64,000 nt of DNA from Streptosporangium pseudovulgare. Lineage in GTDB: Bacteria > Actinomycetota > Actinomycetes > Streptosporangiales > Streptosporangiaceae. Of this stretch, positions 46,255 to 54,092 are shown piece by piece (the stretch's first letter is position 1; each line of letters opens with the position of its first letter). The notes under the pieces were generated by a model that saw only the letters and a program-made list of their open reading frames with translations, had not been told where the DNA came from and ran no database searches. Where the stretch lies: positions 228,779 to 292,778 of the forward strand of contig NZ_BMQJ01000012.1 in NCBI RefSeq assembly GCF_014648055.1, in the 5' to 3' direction. A program made the translations under genes and the position numbers.

Positions 46255-47033
46255 TGGACGGCACCGTGTGGCGGAACGTCGTCCCCCACCTGCGCGCCGA
46301 CTACCGCTGCGTGCTGCCGCTCCTGCCCCTGGGCAGCCACCGCAGGCCGATGCGTCCCGACGCCGACCTCTCCCTGCGCGGGCTCGGGCTGCTGGTGGCC
46401 GAGTTTCTGGAGCGGCTGGACCTGCGCGATGTCACCCTGGTCTTCAACGACTGGGGCGGCGCGCAGGTCCTGATCTCCGAAGGGCGCGCCGACCGGGTGG
46501 GCCGGCTCGTGCTCAGCGCCTGCGAGGCGTTCGACAACTACCCGCCCGGCGTTCCCGGCCGCCTCATCGCCACGGCCGCCAGGATCCCCGGCGGGCTCAC
46601 GGTGGCCATGCGAACGCTGCGGGTGCGTCCCCTGCGCAGGATGCCGGGAGGTTGGGGCTGGATGTCGAAGCGGCCGGTCCCCGCCGACGTCATGGACACC
46701 TGGTTCCGCCCGGCCCAGACGCGGCCGGAGATCAGACGCGACCTCAGGAAGTACGTCCTGTCCACCCCTCCACGGCGCACGCTGCTCGAATGGGCCGACC
46801 GGATGCGGTCCTTCGACCGGCCGGTCCTCATCGTCTGGGCGGCGGAGGACCGCGTGATGCCGCGGGAACACGGCAGGCGGCTGGCCGAACTCTTCCCGGA
46901 CGGCCGGCTCGTCGAGATCGAGGACAGCTACACCCTGATCCCGGAGGACCAGCCCCGGGCGCTCACCCGCGCCATTCGCGAGTTCCTCCGCGACACGGCC
47001 CCGGCCCCCCGCCCCCACCAGACCGCCGGCTGA
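46254..47033 (+). pseudogene. Alpha/beta hydrolase remnant lacking its N-terminus
   Basis: 259 residues beginning LDGTVWRNVVPHLRADYRCVLP, which in intact family members follows the HGxP oxyanion region; the first 25-30 residues are missing. The rest is complete: nucleophile elbow FNDWGGA (Asp nucleophile, as in haloalkane dehalogenase-like and epoxide hydrolase-like enzymes), acid Asp in WAAEDRVMP, and DSYTLIPEDQP where many relatives carry a catalytic His. The only possible start is TTG at 46254, and no ribosome site is seen. It was probably controlled by the divergent TetR gene before both lost their 5' ends. Confidence 0.75.
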
Positions 47034-47152
47034 CCGCCGGCCGCCTCCGGCCCGCACGTGCCGCCGGGCCCGGCGGCCCTGGTCAGAACCGGCGGACCAG
47101 GCGACGCGGGCGGACCCGGCGGCCCGTACGGCGTGAGCCGCCCCGCCCGGCC

Positions 47153-48016
47153 TCAGCCGCGCGGCGCCGGACCGGACGGCTCACGCGTGGTGGCGGCCAG
47201 GCGCCGCAGCCTTTCCTCCGACTCCGAGCCGGGCTCGGCGGCGAACAGATCCATCCCCTGCAGCTCCGGGTCGCCGGGCAGGCCGACGAGCTCGGCGGAC
47301 AGCCGCAGCTCGCCCACGACCGGGTGGTCGAGGACGTAGTCGCGGTGCGCCGCGACGGCCACGTGGTGCTCGTGCCACAGGCGACCGAACTCGGGGCTCT
47401 GCCGGCAGATCGTGTCGACATGATCCATGATCTGCGGATTCCTGGGATACCGCGCGGCCAGGACGCGTAGCTGGGCCACGTGCTCCCGGGCGAGCCGCGG
47501 CCAGTTCTCGCCGTGCATGCGCCGGATCCCCTCGTCCAGGAAGATCAGATGGGCGATGGTCCGGCGCTTCTCGGGGAGCGCGGCGAAGTCGGCGAAGACC
47601 GCGGCGGCGAGCCTGTTCCAGGCGACGACGTTGGCGTGCCGTCCGAGGACGAGGGCCGGCGTGAGCACCATCGAGTCCAGCAGCCGCTGCAGCCCCGGCC
47701 GGAGCGGCGCCTGCGGGACGTCGTGGCACCGGTGCGCGGGGTGGGCCAGCGCGTGCAGGTATCCCCGCTCGTCCCCGGTGAGCCGCAGCGCGTCGGCGAT
47801 GGCGTCCAGCACCTCGGCCGAGACGTTCCGGCTGTTGCCCTGCTCCAGCCGGGTGTAGTGGGTGACGCTCACCCCGGCGAGCAGCGCCAGCTCCTCACGG
47901 CGCAACCCGCGCACCCGCCGTGTCCCCCCGCCCCGATACGGCAGATCGACGTCCTCCGGCCGCAACCGCGCCCTGCGGGACTTGAGGAACTCGCTCAGCT
48001 CGGCACCACGATCCAC
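47153..48016 (-). CDS. XRE/MmyB-like transcriptional regulator
   Basis: A 287-residue regulator. The N-terminal XRE-type HTH reads GLRREELALLAGVSVTHYTRLEQGNSRNVSAEVLDAIADAL, and a PAS-like ligand domain of the MmyB (MLTR) type follows (ALVLGRHANVVAWNRLAAAVFADF, then HVAQLRVLAARYPRNPQ and HHVAVAAHRDYVLDHPVVGELRL). The GTG at 48016 gives the normal start. It is divergent from an MFS pump with a clear inverted repeat in the 80-bp gap. Such regulators typically control a neighbouring transporter or short-chain dehydrogenase. Confidence 0.9.
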   Translation of the reverse strand: MDRGAELSEFLKSRRARLRPEDVDLPYRGGGTRRVRGLRREELALLAGVSVTHYTRLEQGNSRNVSAEVLDAIADALRLTGDERGYLHALAHPAHRCHDVPQAPLRPGLQRLLDSMVLTPALVLGRHANVVAWNRLAAAVFADFAALPEKRRTIAHLIFLDEGIRRMHGENWPRLAREHVAQLRVLAARYPRNPQIMDHVDTICRQSPEFGRLWHEHHVAVAAHRDYVLDHPVVGELRLSAELVGLPGDPELQGMDLFAAEPGSESEERLRRLAATTREPSGPAPRG

Positions 48017-48044
48017 AACCGCCCAGCCTAGGCAAAATTTGGCT

Positions 48045-48065
48045 AGCCAGAACACGGGTCTGGCT
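48045..48065. promoter_or_regulatory. Probable MmyB-like regulator operator
   Basis: AGCCAGA (48045-48051) and TCTGGCT (48059-48065) form a perfect 7-bp-arm inverted repeat with a 7-nt spacer, between the divergent regulator and MFS start codons. A third GCTGGC follows directly. Confidence 0.6.
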
Positions 48066-48096
48066 GGCGGCCGGAACCGCGAGCACGCTGACCGGC

Positions 48097-49533
48097 ATGC
48101 GACCTGTGATCCCTCTCGTCCTCCTCGGCGTGGGCAGCATGACCACCGCCCTGGACTTCACCATCGTCTACGTCGCGCTGCCGCAGATCGCGCGTGACGT
48201 GGGGTTCTCCCCCTACGCGCTGCAGTGGGTGGTCAGCGCCTACGCGGTGCCCTTCGGCGGCTTCCTGCTGCTCGGCGGCCGGCTGTCCGACCTGCTCGGC
48301 AGGCGGCGGATGTTCGTCCTCGGCATGCTGCTGTACGGCGTCGCCTCACTCCTCGGCGGGCTCGCCACCACCCCGGCCCTGCTGGTCGCCGCGCGGGCGC
48401 TGCAGGGAATCGGCGGCGCGGTGCTGATGCCGGCGACCCTCTCGCTGGTCGTCACCATGTTCGACGAGGGCCCGGCCCGCAACCGGGCGATGACCGTGTG
48501 GGCGGTGTGCGGTGCCGGCGGGCTCAGCCTCGGCGCGCTGCTCGGCGGTGTGCTGACCGGCGCGTTCGGCTGGGAGGCGGTCTTCTTCGTGAACCTGCCG
48601 CTGACCGCGGCCGGCGCCGCCGCGGCGTTCGCCGTCCTGACACCGGACGGTCCGCGGGGGACGGGCGGATTCGACCTGCCCGGCGCCCTCACCGGGACCG
48701 CGGGCGTCACGGCGCTCGTGTTCGCCATCGCGCGCGGCGCCGAGCTCGGCCGGCTCTCCACCGAGGTCCTGGCGCCCCTCGCCGCCGCCGTGGCGCTGCT
48801 CGCCGGGTTCTTCGTGATCGAGGCGCGCAGCCGCGACCCGTTGATGCCGCCGCGACTGCTGACCAACCGGCACACGAGCGCCGCCGCCGGAGCCATCCTG
48901 GTCTACGGCCTGACCCTGCAGTGCGTGCCGTACTTCCTCACCCTGCACTTCCAGGACGTGCTCGGCTACGACGCCCTGCGGTCGGGCCTGGCCTTCCTCG
49001 GACCGACCCTGGGGATCACGGCCGGCAACCTGGCTGCCGAACGGTTGATCCCGCGTCTCGGGCCGCGCGGCACACTGGTCCTCAGCCTGGTCGTGGGCGC
49101 GGCGGGTACGGCGGTGCTGGCGGCGAGCCTGTCCGCCGACGGCTCCTACCTCGGCCTGCTGGCCGGGCTCGCCGGCTTCGGCCTGGGCGCGGGCCTGTCG
49201 TTCAACACCATGTTCATCGTCGCCTCGACCGGCGTGGCCCCGCACGAGCAGGGCGCGGTCTCCGGCATCTCCTCCACCGTCCTGCAGGCGGGTAGCAGCG
49301 CGGGCCTGGCCGTCCTGGTGGCCGTGGCCGGCCATGACACCACCGGCCTGACCGGCCGGGCACTCCGCGCCGCCACCGCCGACGGGCTGAGGTCCGCCCT
49401 CTTCGCCGCCGCGGCTCTCGCCCTGGTCGGCGTGGTGACCGCACTGAGAATCCCCCGCGAGACCCCGGCGCCGGGCTCCGGGGATTCGCCGGCCGGCACG
49501 TTCGACCGCCTCGGCCGCGACCGCCTACGCTGA
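48097..49533 (+). CDS. MFS transporter (DHA2 family)
   Basis: A 478-residue transporter with 14 hydrophobic helices. LDFTIVYVALPQIARDVGFSPYALQWVVSAYAVPFGGFLLLGGRLSDLLGRRR is a typical DHA2 start, ALQGIGGAVLMPATLSLV follows, and LHFQDVLGYDALRSGLAFLGPTLG begins the second half. Likely a proton-coupled drug or metabolite exporter under the divergent MmyB-like regulator. Confidence 0.92.
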   Translation: MRPVIPLVLLGVGSMTTALDFTIVYVALPQIARDVGFSPYALQWVVSAYAVPFGGFLLLGGRLSDLLGRRRMFVLGMLLYGVASLLGGLATTPALLVAARALQGIGGAVLMPATLSLVVTMFDEGPARNRAMTVWAVCGAGGLSLGALLGGVLTGAFGWEAVFFVNLPLTAAGAAAAFAVLTPDGPRGTGGFDLPGALTGTAGVTALVFAIARGAELGRLSTEVLAPLAAAVALLAGFFVIEARSRDPLMPPRLLTNRHTSAAAGAILVYGLTLQCVPYFLTLHFQDVLGYDALRSGLAFLGPTLGITAGNLAAERLIPRLGPRGTLVLSLVVGAAGTAVLAASLSADGSYLGLLAGLAGFGLGAGLSFNTMFIVASTGVAPHEQGAVSGISSTVLQAGSSAGLAVLVAVAGHDTTGLTGRALRAATADGLRSALFAAAALALVGVVTALRIPRETPAPGSGDSPAGTFDRLGRDRLR

Positions 49534-49602
49534 TGCGCGGATCGGTTCGGGCGCGGGGAGGACGCGGAGAGAACGCGAAGAGGACGCGGAGAGGACGTGC
49601 GG

Positions 49603-50550
49603 ATGGGCGGCAAGGCGGATGCCGGCTGGACGGCGCCGCTCGGTCAGATCGCCGGGGTCTGGCTGGTCGGCTCCCTGCTGGGCCCGTTACTGCTGGAGGC
49701 CGGCGCGATGGTCCTCTTCGGCGGCCATCCCCTCCTGCCCGCTCTCCCCGCCGCCCTCATGGTCGGCACGCTGTACCTCGTCGCCCGGCTCACCTCCCGG
49801 GGATCCGCGTTGACGTCGCGCCAGGCGGGGGGCCGGCTCTCCTGGTCGGCGCTCGTGTTCCTCGCGGGGGCGGCGGGCTGGGCCGGCGGCGCCTGGGCCA
49901 CCTCCGACCTGGACCTGCCCTTCGGCCGGCAACCGCTGATGACCCTGGCCTGCGGCCTGCCGTTCGCACTGGCCGCGGGGCTGCTCTCCCGGCGCGCGGT
50001 CTCCCTCGGCACCGTCGTGGTGATCGTGGCGCTGGTGGCCACCGGAACGCACCTCGCCGACCGGCAGCGCGCCGGCGGGGAGGAGAAAGCCGTCGCCGCC
50101 CGCCTCGATCCGGTGCGTGACCTGCTCTACGTCGTGGACATCCCGGGCTACCGGGTCGCCCGCGACTCCTCGGGAGTGAGCGCGTTCTTCGAACCGGTGG
50201 ACCAGAAGGCGGTCAGGGTCTGGCAGGACCACACCATCTCGCTCACCGCCGAACGCGGCGAGCCCGCGACGGCGACGTGCCCGAAGACGTCCCTCAGTGC
50301 TCCCCTCGGGCGCGACGAACGCCCCCGGTGCGTCCTGGAACGTCCCGGGCTCTGGTACCTCACCGGCCGGATTCCGGAACCGGAGTGGGGATGCCCGTGC
50401 GGGCTGCGGGGATACGTCCGGCAGGACGGCGGCGTCCTGGTCAGCGTCCTTTCCTCCGACGCCGTGTCCCGGGACGTCCTCCGCGCCGCCGTACTCGGCG
50501 CCCGGCGCCCCACCGACGACGAGGCCCGGAGGCTGGTCCGCCCCTCCTGA
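49603..50550 (+). CDS. Membrane protein with extracytoplasmic C-terminal domain, unknown function
   Basis: A 315-residue protein I do not recognise. Five hydrophobic helices (about 10-170) are followed by a soluble domain with beta-strand character and four Cys residues (TATCPKTSLS, ERPRCVLERP, WGCPCGLRGYV). The paired cysteines suggest disulfides outside the membrane. The ATG at 49603 has GAGG 8 nt upstream; a GTG at 49597 is an alternative. Its upstream sequence contains repeated GAGGACGCGGAGAG segments. Confidence 0.6.
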   Translation: MGGKADAGWTAPLGQIAGVWLVGSLLGPLLLEAGAMVLFGGHPLLPALPAALMVGTLYLVARLTSRGSALTSRQAGGRLSWSALVFLAGAAGWAGGAWATSDLDLPFGRQPLMTLACGLPFALAAGLLSRRAVSLGTVVVIVALVATGTHLADRQRAGGEEKAVAARLDPVRDLLYVVDIPGYRVARDSSGVSAFFEPVDQKAVRVWQDHTISLTAERGEPATATCPKTSLSAPLGRDERPRCVLERPGLWYLTGRIPEPEWGCPCGLRGYVRQDGGVLVSVLSSDAVSRDVLRAAVLGARRPTDDEARRLVRPS

Positions 50551-50575
50551 GAACCGGTGCGGAGGGGCGGGGATC

Positions 50576-50596
50576 CCCGGGCCCCGAGGGCCCGGG
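50576..50596. terminator. Hairpin between convergent membrane-protein genes
   Basis: CCCGGGCCC (50576-50584) pairs with GGGCCCGGG (50588-50596) around a 3-nt loop (CGA), 26 bp after the plus-strand stop. Confidence 0.7.
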
Positions 50597-50662
50597 TGCC
50601 GGTGCCGGGTCCTACCGGGCCGGTGGAGCGACCGGCCGATCAGTCCCGGGAAACCGGTTCTC

Positions 50663-51241
50663 TCAGGGATGCCGAGCCGGACGCACCTGGTCCGCCACGG
50701 ATTTCCACGTCGGGGAGAGGCACCGCAGGCGGGCCGAGCGGTAGAGCACGATGATCAGGGAGACGACGGCCGCGAACCAGACGACGCCCACGGCGGTTTC
50801 CAGGCCGGCGTAGCCGTACTGCGCCAGCCCGGCGATCGCTCCCAGCCCGGCCACGGCCCAGCGCAGCACGTCGAGAAGATCCGCCGTGGCGGTCTCCCCG
50901 CCGGGACGGATCCGCCTGATGACGGCCTCGACGACCAGCCAGACGGTGAGCAGCGCGCCGGCCGTCCCGGCGACGCTGATCACTTGTGCGAAGGAGGAGA
51001 CCGTCGGGTCGTGACCCAAAACCCCGCTGGACACGACCAGGAGCGCGAACGAGACGTAGGTCATGGCGACGGCGGAGACCCAGGCCGCGGCGAACGGGTC
51101 GTCGCCGGATCGCCGCAGCCGGAACAGTCCGGAGGCGCACAGTCCCCATCCGACGGGGTCGAGCAGTAGGTCGAAGCCGTTCAGCCTGAGGGCGCCGAAG
51201 GCGAAGACGAAACCGGTGGCGATCGTCGTGACAGGGCGCAT
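50663..51241 (-). CDS. Five-helix membrane protein, unknown function
   Basis: A 192-residue protein with hydrophobic segments at about 5-20, 25-42, 52-73, 83-107 and 145-168, and a short basic C-terminus. I do not recognise a family. It lies on the minus strand between two other membrane proteins of unknown function. The ATG at 51241 opens into the first helix. Confidence 0.6.
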   Translation of the reverse strand: MRPVTTIATGFVFAFGALRLNGFDLLLDPVGWGLCASGLFRLRRSGDDPFAAAWVSAVAMTYVSFALLVVSSGVLGHDPTVSSFAQVISVAGTAGALLTVWLVVEAVIRRIRPGGETATADLLDVLRWAVAGLGAIAGLAQYGYAGLETAVGVVWFAAVVSLIIVLYRSARLRCLSPTWKSVADQVRPARHP

Positions 51242-51289
51242 GCGCCGTACCTCTCCCTTACCTGTCGTCGTCCCCGGGCGGGCCGGCCC

Positions 51290-51973
51290 TCAGAACGGGT
51301 CCTGGCGCATCGCGTCGTTGCAGACCATGCCGGCGAGACCCCGCTGCCAGGCGACGGGGCTGCTCTGCTGCCGGTCGCCGAAGAGGACGGTCCCGTCGAA
51401 CTCCTCGGACTCCTCGGACTCTTCAGACCCCTCGGAGTCCTCGGAGTCCTCGGAGTCCTCGGGCTCTTCCGGCTCCTCGGGCTCCGACAGCTGCCACGAG
51501 GTCAACGTCACCTCCGCCGACCCCGGACCCGTCCAGGTCCGGTAGGTGAAACGGATCGGTTGGGGCTCGTACGGCACCGCCGCGCAGTCGGTGATGACGA
51601 CGCGCCTCTCCAGGACCTCTGTGCGCCCGCCCCCCACGGTCAGTTCGGAGTGCTCCCCCTTCACCTCGTCGGTGGGCAGCAGGCGGAGGCCCGGCATCTC
51701 CGCCGAGACGCCGGTGATGGTGAAGGGGGCCGAGGCTTCGTTCTCGATTTCGATGACCACGCTGCTGGACAGCGCGCCGTTCTCGTCCACCTCTGCGTGG
51801 ACGAAGAAAACATCGATATTCCACCTGATCTGCGGCGTTATAACCCCCGAACTCCACAGGAGAGCCGCAATGACCACAAGCAATGCGAAAATAGACAGCA
51901 AACCCGGCAATCGGGAGCGCCACGTGCGCCACGTGGCGATATCGAATTGCTCCCATGCATTCTCCGGGGTCAC
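51290..51973 (-). CDS. Single-pass membrane protein with beta-sandwich domain and Ser/Glu repeat
   Basis: A 227-residue protein, family unknown. One membrane helix (LPGLLSIFALLVVIAALLW) is followed by a domain of alternating strands (SSVVIEIENEASAPFTITGV) that looks like an immunoglobulin-like fold. An acidic low-complexity stretch comes next (SEPEEPEEPEDSEDSEDSEG), then a short C-terminus. The GTG at 51973 is chosen because an upstream ATG (52024) would overlap the divergent gene. The 5' end is unusually A/T-rich for this window, suggesting transfer or relaxed selection. Confidence 0.6.
   Translation of the reverse strand: MTPENAWEQFDIATWRTWRSRLPGLLSIFALLVVIAALLWSSGVITPQIRWNIDVFFVHAEVDENGALSSSVVIEIENEASAPFTITGVSAEMPGLRLLPTDEVKGEHSELTVGGGRTEVLERRVVITDCAAVPYEPQPIRFTYRTWTGPGSAEVTLTSWQLSEPEEPEEPEDSEDSEDSEGSEESEESEEFDGTVLFGDRQQSSPVAWQRGLAGMVCNDAMRQDPF
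51407..51490 (-). repeat. Triplet-based Ser/Glu repeat (TCCTCGGAG-type 9-mers)
   Basis: Around nine imperfect copies of CTCCTCGGA/GTCCTCGGA run in tandem and encode alternating Ser-Glu-Glu and Ser-Glu-Asp units on the minus strand. Confidence 0.75.
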
Positions 51974-51980
51974 GATATAG

Positions 51981-51994
51981 CACCATATATGGTG
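51981..51994. promoter_or_regulatory. Perfect palindrome CACCATATATGGTG between divergent genes
   Basis: A 14-bp perfect palindrome in an A/T-rich patch between the start codons at 51973 (minus) and 52017 (plus). Its position in a 43-bp divergent gap suggests an operator or promoter core. Confidence 0.45.
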
Positions 51995-52016
51995 GCGCTT
52001 TGTGACAGTACCTTCG

Positions 52017-53423
52017 ATGACCATTTCGGTAATCATCGTGGTGGCCCTGCTGGCGGCGGTCGCGCCGGTCACCCGGGAGAGACTCGACAGATTCACCACA
52101 CTGACCGGTCTTTCCGTCACACCGGCCGGCGCCCGGCAGGTCATCGACCACTTCACCGTCCTGCGCCGGTGGCGGCTGGTCACCCTTGTCGTCGCCGTTC
52201 CACCGGCCCTGCTCACCGATGACCCGTTCTATCTGGTCGTGGGCTGGTGCGCCGTTTCCGTTTTCCACGGCGTACGGTCACCGGCCCCGATACCGCGCGC
52301 CCCCGGTGACACCGACGTCTATCGGAGAGCGTGGCTGCTCGGTTCGGCCGCCGCCGCGGTGGCCGGCGTCCACCTGCTGACGAGCCGGGACGTCACACCG
52401 GTGCTTCTGGCTCATGCCGTCATCGTGGTCATCGTGATGGCGGCCGTACCGCTCGTCGCCCGAAGGAGGAGCGCCGGGCCGGCGTCCGGGGAGCCGGACG
52501 ACGCGGTCCGGGCCGGGCAGGCCGTCGGCCACTGGTCGACCCGGGGCCTCTACCTCGCGGGAACCGCGGTCGTGCTGTCGGGCGTGATCCTCACCCCCGG
52601 GCGGCCGCCGCTGCCGGAGCTGCCGGAATACTCGCCGGCCAAGCCGCCTCCGAAGTGGACGGCCACGTTCACGACGGTACGCGGCTACAAGGAGCCCACC
52701 TGCCCGTGGTCCGGCCATCTGGACATCCCCTGCCGGTCGTGGCGGGTGAACGGGGAGCCGTTCCTGCAGGCGGCGCCGTACGTCATCAGGCCGGGCGGGG
52801 CGCCCCGGCTCGCGCCGTTCGTGCGCAGCCCCGACAAGAAGGCCGTCGTCTACCTGGGCAGGGATGATCGCCGCATGGCGTACCAGGACGCCCGGGGCGT
52901 CCACCGCCTCACCGGAGGTCTGGCCGACACCGCGGTGCCCACGCCCGCGTTCCTCGGCCAGAACAGGTACGTCGTCCTGAACGGGGACGGCGCGCAGGTC
53001 ATCGACACCAGGACCTGGGCCCCGGTGCCGGTCCCCGGCGCCCGGCGGGTCCACGATCTCAACGGGAGCGGGACCGTGTTCACCACCGCGTCCCAGGTGC
53101 TCGTGGCCGACCTGCGAGGGAGGACCCGGATGAGCCTTCCCCTCAGGAAGAAGATCAAGGACTCCCCCGAGGACGCGTACCACCTTCGCCCGGACGGACG
53201 CCGCCTCGTGGTCATCCGGGGCCGCGAGGGACGCGTCGAGACCTTCGACGTGACGACCGGGCGGCTCCTGCGCGGCGTCGTTCCCCGATTCCGCGGGGAC
53301 GACTTCATCGACGCCGGCCTCGGCTGGTCGGAGCAGGGATCCTTCCTGGTGCGCGGCGCCGTGAGCGAGCGCGTCTACCACCTCGACCTGTCGACGGGGA
53401 AGCTCTGGAGGCACGACGGCTGA
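52017..53423 (+). CDS. Membrane protein with extracytoplasmic beta-propeller-like domain
   Basis: A 468-residue protein. Four to five hydrophobic helices occupy residues 1-185. After a Pro-rich spacer there is a domain with repeated strand-turn-strand units (GQNRYVVLNGDGAQVIDTRTWAPV, then LNGSGTVFTTASQVLVADLRG, then LRPDGRRLVVIRGREGRVETFDVTTGRLL, then GSFLVRGAVSERVYHLDLSTGKLW), as in WD40-like propellers. The function is unknown. The ATG at 52017 is preferred; a GTG five codons earlier also exists. It faces the Ser/Glu protein and may work with it at the envelope. Confidence 0.65.
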   Translation: MTISVIIVVALLAAVAPVTRERLDRFTTLTGLSVTPAGARQVIDHFTVLRRWRLVTLVVAVPPALLTDDPFYLVVGWCAVSVFHGVRSPAPIPRAPGDTDVYRRAWLLGSAAAAVAGVHLLTSRDVTPVLLAHAVIVVIVMAAVPLVARRRSAGPASGEPDDAVRAGQAVGHWSTRGLYLAGTAVVLSGVILTPGRPPLPELPEYSPAKPPPKWTATFTTVRGYKEPTCPWSGHLDIPCRSWRVNGEPFLQAAPYVIRPGGAPRLAPFVRSPDKKAVVYLGRDDRRMAYQDARGVHRLTGGLADTAVPTPAFLGQNRYVVLNGDGAQVIDTRTWAPVPVPGARRVHDLNGSGTVFTTASQVLVADLRGRTRMSLPLRKKIKDSPEDAYHLRPDGRRLVVIRGREGRVETFDVTTGRLLRGVVPRFRGDDFIDAGLGWSEQGSFLVRGAVSERVYHLDLSTGKLWRHDG

Positions 53424-53753
53424 CCCCGGGGGCGACTACGGCGTTGTTCCACACGTACCAGCCGCGCCCCCGGTACAGCGTGGCCGCCGGGGCGCTTTCA
53501 CGGCGCTCGTTCATCGTCTCCCCCGCCTCGACCGTTTCGGGTGGGAGAAGCCGTCGGGTTCTCGACGTCCGGCAGGTGGATCGTCCGTCCGTCGTGCAAG
53601 GATCGCACGGCCGCCCACTTGCTTCTCCCCGCGACGGGCGTTTTTAGAGAAGAGCCGGCGAATAGGGCATACGAACCATCTGACGGCAAAGCGTTCACGG
53701 AGAACGGCACGGTCCCGAGTACCGCAGGACGCGGCACCCGGGACCGTGTCGTG
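53424..53753. other. 330-bp gene-free gap containing the dnaE-operon terminator
   Basis: No credible gene. CGTGC/GCACG forms a small stem around 53594. A GGGCG followed by a run of five T (about 53636-53645) could end the plus-strand gene. The strong hairpin at 53708-53748 belongs to the minus-strand dnaE operon. Confidence 0.5.
53708..53748 (-). terminator. Hairpin after dnaE-DUF6300 operon
   Basis: CACGGTCCCG (53708-53717) pairs perfectly with CGGGACCGTG (53739-53748), loop of 21 nt, 5 bp beyond the stop of the zinc-ribbon gene. Confidence 0.65.
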
Positions 53754-54092
53754 TCACAGCTCGCCGTGCCGCCAGGCGTCGGCCTCCAGCGCGGCCCCGT
53801 CCAGGGTGGGCGGCCGCAGGTGGCCGGTCCACTGGTCGAGCAGCCGTGTGAACGCCTCGGCGACGTCACCGGTGACGGTTCCGTGGACGTGGAACCAGGT
53901 GATGAGCGGCCCGGCGTGCGGGTCGCCGGAGTCGCATCTCGCGCACAGCACGACCGGGACGCGACCGCGGACCGCGGCTCCCCGGGCGTTGGTCCAGCCG
54001 TGGGCGACCAGCGCCGACAGCAGGCCCTCACCGTCGCAGCGAGGGCATACCGGAGGCTCCACGACCGAGACGACCTCGACGGGGCGGCTCAC
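53754..54092 (-). CDS. DUF6300-like zinc-ribbon protein co-translated with dnaE
   Basis: A 112-residue protein. Two CxxC pairs, CPRCDGEG and CARCDSGD, probably bind one zinc. Between them lies LLSALVAHGWTNARGAAVRGRVPVVL, and ITWFHVHGTVTGDVAEAFTRLLDQWTGHLRPP follows. I take it as DUF6300, a family seen in actinobacteria without known function. The GTG start overlaps the dnaE stop by 4 bp (GTGA, 54089-54092), so it is made together with the replicative polymerase. Confidence 0.75.
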   Translation of the reverse strand: MSRPVEVVSVVEPPVCPRCDGEGLLSALVAHGWTNARGAAVRGRVPVVLCARCDSGDPHAGPLITWFHVHGTVTGDVAEAFTRLLDQWTGHLRPPTLDGAALEADAWRHGEL

